A stretch of 64,000 bases of DNA from Streptomyces smyrnaeus (GTDB lineage Bacteria > Actinomycetota > Actinomycetes > Streptomycetales > Streptomycetaceae), in the NCBI RefSeq assembly GCF_017676345.1, contig NZ_JAFFZM010000019.1, positions 62,001-126,000 on the forward strand, in the 5' to 3' direction. The notes beneath the pieces are model-generated. The model had not been told where the DNA came from. It worked only from the letters and a program-made list of their open reading frames with translations, and did no database searches. This document shows, one piece after another, positions 1 through 8,223 of this stretch. A program made the translations under genes and the position numbers. Every line of letters begins with the position of its first letter. Position 1 is the first letter of the stretch.

Positions 1-825
1 CACGTCCGCCGCGTGCCCCTCCTTGCGGCCCGGGGTCTCGATCACCAGCGGTACGCCCTCGGTCAGCGGGTGGGCCAGCAGCTCGGCGAACGGTGCGGTC
101 CCTATATGGCCGCCGCCGATGTTCGCGTGCCGGTCCTTGTGGGCACCCGCCACGTCCTTGGAGTCGTTGGCGTGGATCAGCCGCAGCCGACCGGGGCCGG
201 CCACCGACACCAGCTCATCGAGGGTACGCGCCACCCCGCCGGGCGCGGCCAAGTCGTGGCCCGCCGCGAAGACATGGCAGGTGTCGAGGCAGACCCCGAG
301 CTTGGGATGGTGCTCCAGTGCCTCGAAGTAGGGGCCGAGCTCGTGCACTTGGGAACAGAGCGAGGCGCCCTGCCCCGCCGTCGGCTCCAGCAGCAGCCAC
401 GGGTCGTCCTCGTCGGACAGCTCGTCCAGCAGCGGCATCATCAACTCGCGGGCCTGGGCGAGCGCGGTGCGGCGGGACCGGCCACCGGTCGCCGAGCCGG
501 TGTGCACGACGACCCCCAGCGCGCCGATGTCCCGACCGCGCCGCAGCGAATGCCGCAGCGAGAGCACGGATCTGGTGGCGGTTTCCTCGGTGTGCGAGCC
601 GAAATTGATCAGATAAGGAGCATGGACAAAGGCGGGAAGTCCACGCTCCGCACATGCGGTACGGAATGCGGCGTCCTGGTCCGCATTTCCGGTCGGTGTG
701 GCCCAGCCGCGCGGATTCGCGACAAAAACCTGAAGTGCTTCGGCGCCGATATCGGCGGCGTAGGAAATGCCAGTGGCGGCCAGGCCCCCGGCTACGGGGA
801 CATGGCCGCCAATGGGATTGCGCAT
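1..825 (-). CDS. nfo: Deoxyribonuclease IV (endonuclease IV, AP endonuclease), 3' end outside window
   Basis: Reading the minus strand from the ATG at 825 gives an open frame of 275 codons that runs off the left edge. It starts MRNPIGGHVPVAGGL. The metal-ligand motifs of the endonuclease IV TIM barrel follow in order: FVHAPY, VVVHTGS, LLEPTAGQG, CLDTCHVFAAGHD, LIHANDSK, DRHANIGGGHIG and IETPGRKEG. The family cuts DNA 5' of abasic sites in base excision repair using a Zn cluster. Only the last few residues should be missing. The start is set by the conserved N-terminus. The family call is secure; the role is taken from the family. Confidence 0.93.
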   Translation of the reverse strand, partial: MRNPIGGHVPVAGGLAATGISYAADIGAEALQVFVANPRGWATPTGNADQDAAFRTACAERGLPAFVHAPYLINFGSHTEETATRSVLSLRHSLRRGRDIGALGVVVHTGSATGGRSRRTALAQARELMMPLLDELSDEDDPWLLLEPTAGQGASLCSQVHELGPYFEALEHHPKLGVCLDTCHVFAAGHDLAAPGGVARTLDELVSVAGPGRLRLIHANDSKDVAGAHKDRHANIGGGHIGTAPFAELLAHPLTEGVPLVIETPGRKEGHAADV

Positions 826-854
826 GCGCTGCGTGTCGTTCGTGGTCACACCAC

Positions 855-1640
855 TCAGTATGCCGAGTTGACGTTGTCCATCGAACCGTAGCGGTCCGCC
901 GCGTAGTTGCAGGCGGCGACGATGTTCGCGACCGGGTCGTACTGGTCCCAGGAGGTGCCCTCGACGTGGTAGGCGTCGAAGGTCGGCTTGATCACCTGGA
1001 GCAGGCCCTTGGAGGGCACGCCGTTGATGGCGTTGATGTCCCAGTTGTTGATGGCGCGCGGGTTGCCGCCGGACTCCCGGATGATGTTGCGCTTGATGCC
1101 CTCGTAGGAGCCGGGGATGCCGTGCTTGGCCATGATGGCGCGGGCCTCACGGATCCAGCCGTCCAGGTTGTTCGGGTAGCTGGGCGCCGCGGCGCGCTTC
1201 TCGGCGCGGTTCGCCGCCGCCTTGGCCGCCCGCTCCTTCGCCGCTGCCGCCTCCGCCTTCTTCTGGGCCGCGGCCTTGGCGGCGCGCTCCTCGGCGTCGG
1301 CCTGTATCGCGGCGGCCACCTCGTCGGTGCTGGTGAAGCTCTTCGCTGTGGTGGTGGCGTCCTTGACGCTCGCCACCTTCTCGCCGTCGGCCGGCACCTT
1401 CACCAGGGACTGCTGCTCGGCGGTGATGTCCTTGCCGTGCTCGGGCAGCACCGAGGAGTGGGAGCTGAAGGCGACGCTGTCGGCGGTGATCTTCTTGGCG
1501 GTGGCCTGGCCGGAGTCACCGTGGGCCGCCGTGCCGGGCAGGACCGTCAGAGCCAGGGCCGCGGCGCCCGCGGTGCCGAGACCGATGGTCGAGATCTTCT
1601 TGGCCTTGGGGCTGAGACTGAGGCTGGAGATGCTGGGCAT
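855..1640 (-). CDS. Secreted lytic transglycosylase (SLT-like domain)
   Basis: 261 residues. A short charged start and a hydrophobic stretch ending near PGTAAHGD (about residues 18-41) form a signal peptide. An Ala/Lys/Glu-rich coiled-coil-like segment (about 118-150) follows. The C-terminal domain starts near LDGWIREARAIM, contains the catalytic-type IIRESGGNPRAINNWD motif (Glu of RESGG), and continues with SKGLLQVIKPTFDAYH. This is the soluble lytic transglycosylase fold of streptomycete cell-wall hydrolases. It probably cleaves peptidoglycan outside the cell during growth or germination. It is separated from nfo by 29 bp on the same strand. A structured leader precedes it. Confidence 0.88.
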   Translation of the reverse strand: MPSISSLSLSPKAKKISTIGLGTAGAAALALTVLPGTAAHGDSGQATAKKITADSVAFSSHSSVLPEHGKDITAEQQSLVKVPADGEKVASVKDATTTAKSFTSTDEVAAAIQADAEERAAKAAAQKKAEAAAAKERAAKAAANRAEKRAAAPSYPNNLDGWIREARAIMAKHGIPGSYEGIKRNIIRESGGNPRAINNWDINAINGVPSKGLLQVIKPTFDAYHVEGTSWDQYDPVANIVAACNYAADRYGSMDNVNSAY

Positions 1641-1669
1641 GAGGAAGTGCGGAACCTTTCATCGCTGGC

Positions 1670-1732
1670 GTCGTCGCAGAGGCGGGGAGCCGGGGGGAAA
1701 CGCCGAGTGCTGTTTCGGCGCCGTGCGACGAC
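1670..1732 (-). promoter_or_regulatory. Structured leader hairpin before the transglycosylase gene
   Basis: A perfect 9-bp pair (1670-1678 with 1724-1732) encloses a second 6-bp stem (1701-1706 with 1715-1720). The structure ends about 30 nt before the ATG at 1640 and just upstream of the GAAAGG ribosome-binding site. Streptomycete cell-wall hydrolase genes are often preceded by a c-di-AMP (ydaO) riboswitch, but I could not find that motif's conserved sequence blocks here. It may instead be an attenuator or an RNA stability element. Confidence 0.4.
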
Positions 1733-1844
1733 CGCAATTGTTAAAGGGCCCGTTTTCCGAAATCAAAGGTGTGACGTACTACCCGAATTCGTTGACGGGG
1801 GTTCCGCACCGGGGCGATGAGCGGTGCTGCATTCCAGGTCGAGC

Positions 1845-1862
1845 AGTGGATTCCTTTCCACT
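1845..1862. other. Inverted repeat AGTGGA-N6-TCCACT
   Basis: A perfect 6-bp inverted repeat lies about 205 bp upstream of the transglycosylase start, inside the gap after the kinase gene. It could be a regulator site or a small hairpin in a long leader. No flanking promoter could be assigned with confidence. Confidence 0.3.
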
Positions 1863-1893
1863 ACTCTCTTTCGTAGGTGACGTGCGTCCTATG

Positions 1894-1912
1894 GGTGGGC
1901 TCACATCCCACC
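1894..1912. terminator. Small hairpin downstream of the PASTA kinase gene
   Basis: GGTGGG and CCCACC, separated by 7 nt, form a stem about 100 bp past the kinase stop codon. There is no U-run, as is usual in streptomycetes. It may end the kinase transcript before the transglycosylase gene, which lies on the same strand. Confidence 0.35.
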
Positions 1913-2012
1913 GGATCGGGCGCCACAGGCCGTGACGGGATATACGCGCCAAGTCGGACATGGAGCGACCCGCGGTGACGGTCCCACCACGCACACGACA
2001 GCAGCCCCGCGC

Positions 2013-4076
2013 TCAGCGGAGCCAGATCGTGACCTCCGAGCCCCGGGGCGCCTTCCCACCGCTGTCGGGAGACTGGTTGAAGACCGTGTCCCCGAAGAAG
2101 ATGCGACGCACGGTCACCTCGAACCCCGCTTCTTCCAGCTTCGAGGTGGCCTCGTCCTCGCTGCTGCCCTCCACATCGGGCACCTCGACCATGTCGGGCC
2201 CCTTGGAGACCGTCAGCGTCACCGTGTCGCCCTTGGCGGCCCGGCTGCCGTCGGTGGGGGACTGGCGGGCGATGGTGCCCTTGTCGTGCTCGGAGTGGAC
2301 GCGCTCGGAGGCGATACGCACCTTCAGCCCCTCGTCCTTCAGCTCTTCCACGGCGTCGCTCTGGTCGTCACCGACCACATCGGGCACATCGATGGGCGCG
2401 CCCTTGGAGACCGTGAGCGCCACCGCGGCGCCCGGCCGACGCTTGCTGCCCGACGCCGGGTCGCTGGTGATCACCGAGCCCTGCGCGGTCTCCTCGTCGA
2501 ACCGCCGCTCGACCGTGCCCGGCTTCAGCCCGGCGTCCTTGAGCTCCCGGCGGGCGTCCGAGAGCGGTGTGCCCTTCAGATCGGGAACCTTCACCACATG
2601 GGGGCCGCGCGAGACGGTCAGCGTCACACTGCCCGTCCTGCGGACACGCTCGCCCGGCTTCGGATCGGTGCTGATCACATGGCCGCGCTCGACCCGCTCG
2701 CTGTACTCCAGATCCACCTCGACATCGAGCCCCGCGTCCGAGAGCGTCCTGGTCGCCTCGGACCGCGTCTTGTCCAGCACCGCGGGTGTCCGCACGAACT
2801 GCCCGGAATTGACGTACCAGATGCCCGTACCCACCAGCGCGACCAGCAGCACGCCCAGCGTCACCAGCCACCAGCGCGGCTGCAGCACCCGCCGCCGCGG
2901 AGCACCACCGCCCCCCGAGCCCTCGCCGCCCGCCGGATCGCCGGGCGGCGCGACCGGGGGCGCCGACAGCAGCGCCGTACGGTCCAGCGGCTCCGCGTCC
3001 GGCACCGGATCGGCGGCCCCGGCCCCCGCCGGCCGCGGAATCACATAGGTGTCCGCCTCCGTCTGCGAGGCCGGCACCTCGGCCTGTCCCGCTGCCGCCG
3101 CCAGATCCCCCGACACCGGGGAGGACTCCTCGGCACCGGCCGGACCCGCCGGCCCCGTACCGCCGTCCTTGGCCTGCGGCGGCACCGCGTCCAACTCCTC
3201 GTCGGACAGCCCCGCACGGGCCGTACGCGTCTCCGACAGCAGCGCCACGGCGTCCTCGGGCCGCTCCTCGGGCGCCCGCGCCGTCGCCCGTGCGACCAGG
3301 GCGTCCAGCGCCGCCGCCATCCCCGGCACCGCAGCGGAAGGAGCCGGCATGTCCTTGTTCAGATGCAGATAGAGCACCTGCGCCGGCGAACTCCCCGAGT
3401 GCGGCTTGGCGCCGGTCAGCATCTCGTAGAGCATCACCCCGCACGAGTACAGATCCGTACGCGGAGTGGCCGCCCCGTCCTCGATCTGCTCCGGCGCCAG
3501 ATACGAGACCGTGCCCAGGATCGAGTCCGTCGTCGCGGACGTCTGACTGTCCACCGCCCTGACCAGACCGAAATCGGCGACCTTGACCCGGCCGTCGTCC
3601 CCTATCAGCACGTTCTCGGGCTTCACATCCCGGTGCACCAGACCCGCGCGGTGCGCGGCACCCAGCGCCGCCAGCACCGGCTCCAGGATGTCCAGCGCCG
3701 CCCGGGGACGCAGAGCGCCCCTGGCCCGCAGCACATCGCGGAGGGTGCAGCCCTCCACGTACTCCATCGCCAGATACACATATGTGCCGTCCGTGCCCTG
3801 GTCGAAGACACCGACCACATTGGGGTGCGCCAGACGCGCGGCGGACTTGGCCTCCCTGATGAAACGCGTCACGAACGTGTCGTCCGCGGACAAGGAGGTG
3901 TGCATCACCTTCAGGGCCAGCACACGATCGAGGCGGGTGTCCACGGCGCGGTACACCGTCGCCATGCCGCCGATCGCTACCCGGGCCTCGACGCGGTACC
4001 GGCCGTCGAGAACCTGGCCGACCAAGGGGTCTCCCCGGCCGAAGGCCGAGGAAGGGTCCTTGAGGGTGGTGTCCAT
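2013..4076 (-). CDS. Membrane Ser/Thr protein kinase with four PASTA repeats (PknB/PkaF type)
   Basis: 687 residues from the ATG at 4076. The open frame extends further upstream, but that part is low-complexity and lacks kinase features. The kinase domain spans about 24-282: Gly loop near AIGGMATVY, ATP-binding Lys56 in ALKVMH, HRDVKPEN (148-155) and DFG (168-170). A Pro/Gly/Ala-rich linker leads to one membrane helix (about 402-422). Four PASTA repeats of about 65 residues follow outside the cell; they bind peptidoglycan fragments or lipid II. Such kinases control cell-wall synthesis and development. The next gene downstream is a wall hydrolase, which fits that theme. The gene is divergent from the sugar operon across the giant palindrome. 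Confidence 0.95.
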   Translation of the reverse strand: MDTTLKDPSSAFGRGDPLVGQVLDGRYRVEARVAIGGMATVYRAVDTRLDRVLALKVMHTSLSADDTFVTRFIREAKSAARLAHPNVVGVFDQGTDGTYVYLAMEYVEGCTLRDVLRARGALRPRAALDILEPVLAALGAAHRAGLVHRDVKPENVLIGDDGRVKVADFGLVRAVDSQTSATTDSILGTVSYLAPEQIEDGAATPRTDLYSCGVMLYEMLTGAKPHSGSSPAQVLYLHLNKDMPAPSAAVPGMAAALDALVARATARAPEERPEDAVALLSETRTARAGLSDEELDAVPPQAKDGGTGPAGPAGAEESSPVSGDLAAAAGQAEVPASQTEADTYVIPRPAGAGAADPVPDAEPLDRTALLSAPPVAPPGDPAGGEGSGGGGAPRRRVLQPRWWLVTLGVLLVALVGTGIWYVNSGQFVRTPAVLDKTRSEATRTLSDAGLDVEVDLEYSERVERGHVISTDPKPGERVRRTGSVTLTVSRGPHVVKVPDLKGTPLSDARRELKDAGLKPGTVERRFDEETAQGSVITSDPASGSKRRPGAAVALTVSKGAPIDVPDVVGDDQSDAVEELKDEGLKVRIASERVHSEHDKGTIARQSPTDGSRAAKGDTVTLTVSKGPDMVEVPDVEGSSEDEATSKLEEAGFEVTVRRIFFGDTVFNQSPDSGGKAPRGSEVTIWLR

Positions 4077-4184
4077 TGCGCAGAGTGTACGAGGGCGCTG
4101 CGCTGGCTTGGCCGCATGGTTGCGGGTTGCCACTGTTCTGCGCCCGAACAGTGACAGAGGGCTCCGCCCTCGCCCCGCCCCCTG

Positions 4185-4692
4185 CTTTGTGGGGGCACGC
4201 CCCCTTGGTTTTTCGGCTGCCGCCGAGGGGTCGTGTCGGGGGGCTCCGCCCCCCAACGGCCCCCCGCTAGGTGGGCTTCGCCCCCCTAGAACCCCCCTGC
4301 CGCACCTTTGGCCCCCTATTGACGTACATGGGGTCCGCCTGGGTGTTGCTGTCCATGGTTCGGCCGGTGACGACCCTGCGGGTCGTGTGTTGGTGCCACT
4401 CCGCCCGCACCGGCGTTACCGGCAACGCTGGGCGGGAGGGAGCCGAGATGCGTTGCCGGTGTCTCCTTTGCGGGAGGAGTCGCACCGGCGACGCTCCCGC
4501 AGGGTCGTCACCGGCCGAACCGGGGGCCTCAAGTCGATGGGGGACTTCACGTAAGGCAATGGCTTTTGTGATTGCGGAAGGGGGGTCCTAGGGGGGCGAA
4601 GCCCACCTAGCGGGGGGCCGTTGGGGGGCGGAGCCCCCCGACACGACCCCTCGGCGACAGCCGAAGAACCCAGGGGGCGTGCCCCCACAAAG
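4185..4692. repeat. 508-bp giant nested palindrome (MITE-like or cruciform element)
   Basis: The outer arms 4185-4297 and 4580-4692 are each 113 bp and match as inverted copies with only 4 mismatches. Inside them, 4357-4382 and 4496-4521 form a perfect 26-bp inverted repeat, and 4419-4428 pairs with 4451-4460. All three pairs share one centre near 4439, so the whole unit could fold into one long hairpin or cruciform. The arms contain smaller GGGGGCTCCGCCCCC-like palindromes. No credible ORF lies within. It fills the gap between the divergent kinase and permease genes and leaves about 50 bp before the permease start. Transposase-dependent mobility is inferred only from symmetry; no target duplication was identified. 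Confidence 0.85.
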
Positions 4693-4742
4693 CGGGCGCC
4701 CCGCGCGGAGCGGGGGGTATGCCCCCATGAGAAGGAAAGGTC

Positions 4743-5672
4743 ATGATGAGGCGGGTCACAGGTTGGGCGGCGAGACATTGGTGGGCGTGGGCCATGGTGG
4801 CCCCGGTGGCCCTGGTCATCGGACTGATCGTCGGCTACCCCCTCACCCGCGGCATCTACCTCTCCCTCACCGACGCCGACGAAGCCAACGTGGAGCGGAC
4901 GATCGGCGTCAACCACATCCCGGCGACCTATGAGTTCATCGGTCTCGACAACTACACGGCGATCCTGTCCGACAGCGTCTTCTGGGACCGGCTGGGCTGG
5001 ACGGCGGTGTGGACGGTCGGATGTGTCGGCTTCACCTTCGGCCTGGGGCTGACGCTCGCGGTGATGCTCAACCGGAAGGTGAAGGGCCGCTCCTTCTACC
5101 GCGTCGCGATGATCGTGCCGTGGGGCATCCCGGCCTTTGTCTCCGTCTTCGCCTGGAAGATGCTCTTCAACGAGAAGAACGGCCTGCTCAACAAGGTGTT
5201 GGACGGCGGGGGTATCGACGGGGTGCCGTGGTTGGGGGACCCGGTGTGGGCGAAGGTCTCCGTGGTCGCGGTGAACGTCTGGCTCGGCGTCCCGTTCATG
5301 ATCGTCGCGATGCTGGGTGCGCTGCAGTCGATACCGGGGGAGTTGTACGAGGCGGCCGAGATGGACGGTGCCGGCCCCTGGCAGCGGTTCCGCAACATCA
5401 CGCTGCCGGGCGTGCGCTCGGTGAGCAGCACGGTGATCCTGCTCAGCACCATCTGGACGTTCAACATGTTCCCGGTGATCTTCCTGCTCACCAAGGGCGG
5501 GCCCGAGGATTCCACGGAGATCCTGGTGACGTACGCGTTCCGGCTGTCGTTCGTCAACAGCCCGCGTGACTTCGCCACGTCAGCAGCCTGGGGTGTGCTC
5601 ATCCTGCTGCTGCTCTCGCTGTTCACGGTGGTCTATCGGCGGGCACTGCGCCGCCAGGGAGAGGCGTGGTGA
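4743..5672 (+). CDS. ABC sugar transporter permease, MalF type
   Basis: 309 residues with about six membrane helices; the first is near 15-35 (MVAPVALVIGLIVGYPL). The permease EAA loop is seen as ELYEAAEMDGAGPWQRFRNI in the last third, the site that contacts the ATPase. The start is the ATG after a clear AAGGAAAGG ribosome-binding site. It overlaps the next permease gene by 7 bp, so the two are translationally coupled. No substrate-binding protein gene precedes it, which is unusual. An ATPase is not expected here, because streptomycetes use a shared MsiK-type ATPase encoded elsewhere. The substrate is probably a malto- or gluco-oligosaccharide, judging from the downstream GH13 enzyme. Confidence 0.92.
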   Translation: MMRRVTGWAARHWWAWAMVAPVALVIGLIVGYPLTRGIYLSLTDADEANVERTIGVNHIPATYEFIGLDNYTAILSDSVFWDRLGWTAVWTVGCVGFTFGLGLTLAVMLNRKVKGRSFYRVAMIVPWGIPAFVSVFAWKMLFNEKNGLLNKVLDGGGIDGVPWLGDPVWAKVSVVAVNVWLGVPFMIVAMLGALQSIPGELYEAAEMDGAGPWQRFRNITLPGVRSVSSTVILLSTIWTFNMFPVIFLLTKGGPEDSTEILVTYAFRLSFVNSPRDFATSAAWGVLILLLLSLFTVVYRRALRRQGEAW

Positions 5673-6508
5673 CAACCATGAGGACGACGAAGAGAAGCCC
5701 GTTCGCCTCCGTCGGGCTGCACGCGGGTCTGCTGCTGGGGACGGCGTGTGCGCTGTTTCCGCCGCTGTGGCTGCTGGTGACCTCGTTCAAGCCGGAGAGC
5801 GAGTCGTTCACCACCGCGCTGGTGAAGGACTTCACCTTCGCCAACTACCGGCACGTCATCGCCGACACCCGTTTCCTCACCTGGTTCGGCAACTCGCTGA
5901 TCGTCGTGGTCGGGACGACCGTCATCGGGGTGCTCATCGCGGCGACCACGGGGTACGCACTCAGCCGGTTCCGCTTTCCCGGTATGCGGCCGCTGATGTG
6001 GGTGCTGCTGATCACTCAGATGTTCCCGATGGCCGTGCTGATCGTCCCGCTGTACAACACGATGGCGAAGCTGGGGCTGCTCAACCAGCCGCTCGGGCTG
6101 ATCATCACCTATCTGACCATCGCCGTGCCGTTCTGCGCGTGGATGATGAAGGGCTTCTTCGACACGATTCCCGTCGACATCGACGAGTCGGGCCGGGTGG
6201 ACGGGCTCAACCCGTTCGGCACGTTCTGGCGGCTGATCCTGCCGCTGGCCAAGCCCGGTATCGCCGTCACCGGCTTCTACACCTTTGTGACCGCGTGGGC
6301 GGAGGTCGCCTACGCGACCGCCTTCATGACCGGCGAGGAGAACCTGACCCTGGCGGGCGGTCTGCAGACCTTCGTCAACCGCTACGGCTCCGACTGGGGC
6401 TCGATGACGGCCGCCGCCGTCGTCATCGCCGTACCGGCCGCCGTGGTCTTCGGTTTCGCCCAGCGCCATCTGGTCGGGGGGCTGACCGCCGGCGCGACCA
6501 AGGCGTAG
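5666..6508 (+). CDS. ABC sugar transporter permease, MalG type
   Basis: About 280 residues and six membrane helices. The EAA loop appears as IPVDIDESGRVDGLNPFGTF, with Ser in place of the usual Ala in the EAA core. Two adjacent GTG codons (5666 and 5669) and an ATG at 5678 are possible starts; 5666 is kept because it overlaps the upstream stop as in coupled operons. It pairs with the MalF-type protein to form the membrane channel. The glucosidase gene follows 50 bp later. Confidence 0.92.
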   Translation: MVTTMRTTKRSPFASVGLHAGLLLGTACALFPPLWLLVTSFKPESESFTTALVKDFTFANYRHVIADTRFLTWFGNSLIVVVGTTVIGVLIAATTGYALSRFRFPGMRPLMWVLLITQMFPMAVLIVPLYNTMAKLGLLNQPLGLIITYLTIAVPFCAWMMKGFFDTIPVDIDESGRVDGLNPFGTFWRLILPLAKPGIAVTGFYTFVTAWAEVAYATAFMTGEENLTLAGGLQTFVNRYGSDWGSMTAAAVVIAVPAAVVFGFAQRHLVGGLTAGATKA

Positions 6509-6558
6509 CGCGGCGGCTTCTCTGCTCCGGACGAACACCTCAACTCTTCAGGGACGAC

Positions 6559-8223
6559 ATGACTCAGCACAGCAGTGCACCCCAGGCCGAAGGCATCACG
6601 CAGGGGGCGCCCCGGGCTGTTCCGTCGGCGCGGCCCGGCGCGACCGGCTGGTGGCGCGACGCGGTGATCTACCAGGTGTATCCGCGCTCCTTCGCCGACG
6701 GCAACGGCGACGGCATGGGCGATCTGCCCGGTGTACGGCAGCGGCTGCCGCACCTGGCCGAGCTCGGTGTCGACGCGGTCTGGCTCAGCCCCTTCTACGC
6801 CTCCCCGCAGGCGGACGCCGGGTACGACGTCGCCGACTACCGCGCCATCGATCCGATGTTCGGGACGCTGCACGACGCGGACGCCCTCATCAGGGACGCG
6901 CACGCGCTCGGACTGCGCGTCATCATCGACATCGTCCCCAACCACTCCTCCGACCAGCACGAGTGGTTCAAACGCGCCCTGGCGGGGGACGCGGCGGCCC
7001 GGGAGCGCTACCACTTCGCGGCCGGAAAGGGGCCGCTGGGCGAACTGCCGCCCAACGACTGGGAGTCCGTCTTCGGCGGCCCCGCCTGGAGCCAGGTGCC
7101 CGGCTCCCCCGGGATGTGGTATCTGCATCTGTTCGCGCCCGAGCAGCCCGACTTCAACTGGGACCACCCGGCCGTCCGCGACGAGTTCCGCTCCGTGCTG
7201 CGGTTCTGGCTGGACATGGGCGTCGACGGCTTCCGTATCGATGTGGCGCACGGACTGGTCAAGGCGGCGGGGCTGCCCGACATGGGCAGCACGGAGCAGC
7301 TGAAGCTGCTGGGCACCGCCGAGCTGCCGTTCTTCGACCAGGACGGCGTGCACGAGATCTACCGCTCCTGGCGGCAGGTCCTCGACGAGTACCCGGGGGA
7401 GCGGGTCGGTGTCGCCGAGGCCTGGACGCCCAGCGCCGAGCGCACCGCGCTGTACGTACGCGAGGACGAACTGCACCAGGCGTTCAACTTCCACTACCTC
7501 AACACCGGCTGGGACGCGGCGGCGCTGCGCGAGGTCATCGACGCCTCCCTCTCCTCGCTCGGCGCCGTCGGCGCACCCGCCACCTGGGTGCTGTCCAACC
7601 ACGACGTGGTGCGCCACCGCACCCGGCTCGGCGGCGGCCACGGCCGGGGGCGCGCCGCCTCGCTGCTGATGCTGGCGCTGCCCGGCTCCGCCTACCTCTA
7701 CCAGGGCGAGGAGCTGGGGCTGCCCGAGGTGACCGAACTGCCCGACGAGGCACGCCAGGATCCCTCCTTCTTCCGCTCCAGCGGTCAGGACGGGCTCCGC
7801 GACGGCTGCCGGGTGCCGCTGCCCTGGGCCGAGGAGGAGAGCGCCGACGGCGGCAGTTCCTACGGATTCGGCAGCGGCGGCAGCTGGCTGCCCCAGCCGC
7901 CCGGCTGGGGCGCCCTGTCCGTCGCCGCGCAGACCGGCGACCCCACCTCCACGCTGGAGCTCTACCGCACCGCGCTGCGGCTGCGCAGGGAGCGGCCCGA
8001 GCTGGGCGACGGCGAACCGCTGGAGTGGCTGCCCGCGCCCGAGGGCGTGCTGGTCTTCCGGCGCGGCGCGTTCGTGTGCGCGGCCAACACCCGCAGCCGG
8101 CCGGTACGGCTGGACTCCCGGCCCGGGGAACTGCTGCTGGCCAGCCGTCCGCTGGACCAGCAGGAGACGGCGGCCGGGGTCGAGCTGCCCGGCGACACGA
8201 CCGCCTGGTGGGTCGCCGGATGA
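6559..8223 (+). CDS. GH13 alpha-glucosidase (oligo-1,6-glucosidase-like)
   Basis: 554 residues from the ATG at 6559. The open frame continues upstream without GH13 features, so this start is preferred. WWRDAVIYQVYPRSFADGNGDGMGDL begins the barrel as a tell-tale GH13 entry. The catalytic set is visible: nucleophile Asp in DGFRIDVAHG, acid/base Glu in GVAEAW, and transition-state Asp in LSNHDVVRH; DIVPNHSSDQH is conserved region I. There is no signal peptide, so it acts inside the cell on imported oligosaccharides. The stop codon overlaps the LacI start (ATGA). Exact linkage specificity cannot be read from sequence alone. Confidence 0.92.
   Translation: MTQHSSAPQAEGITQGAPRAVPSARPGATGWWRDAVIYQVYPRSFADGNGDGMGDLPGVRQRLPHLAELGVDAVWLSPFYASPQADAGYDVADYRAIDPMFGTLHDADALIRDAHALGLRVIIDIVPNHSSDQHEWFKRALAGDAAARERYHFAAGKGPLGELPPNDWESVFGGPAWSQVPGSPGMWYLHLFAPEQPDFNWDHPAVRDEFRSVLRFWLDMGVDGFRIDVAHGLVKAAGLPDMGSTEQLKLLGTAELPFFDQDGVHEIYRSWRQVLDEYPGERVGVAEAWTPSAERTALYVREDELHQAFNFHYLNTGWDAAALREVIDASLSSLGAVGAPATWVLSNHDVVRHRTRLGGGHGRGRAASLLMLALPGSAYLYQGEELGLPEVTELPDEARQDPSFFRSSGQDGLRDGCRVPLPWAEEESADGGSSYGFGSGGSWLPQPPGWGALSVAAQTGDPTSTLELYRTALRLRRERPELGDGEPLEWLPAPEGVLVFRRGAFVCAANTRSRPVRLDSRPGELLLASRPLDQQETAAGVELPGDTTAWWVAG

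Noticed and set aside
4077..4256. N-terminal extension of the PASTA kinase
   Set aside because: The 60 extra residues have no family match, while MDTTLKDPSS is directly followed by the kinase start.
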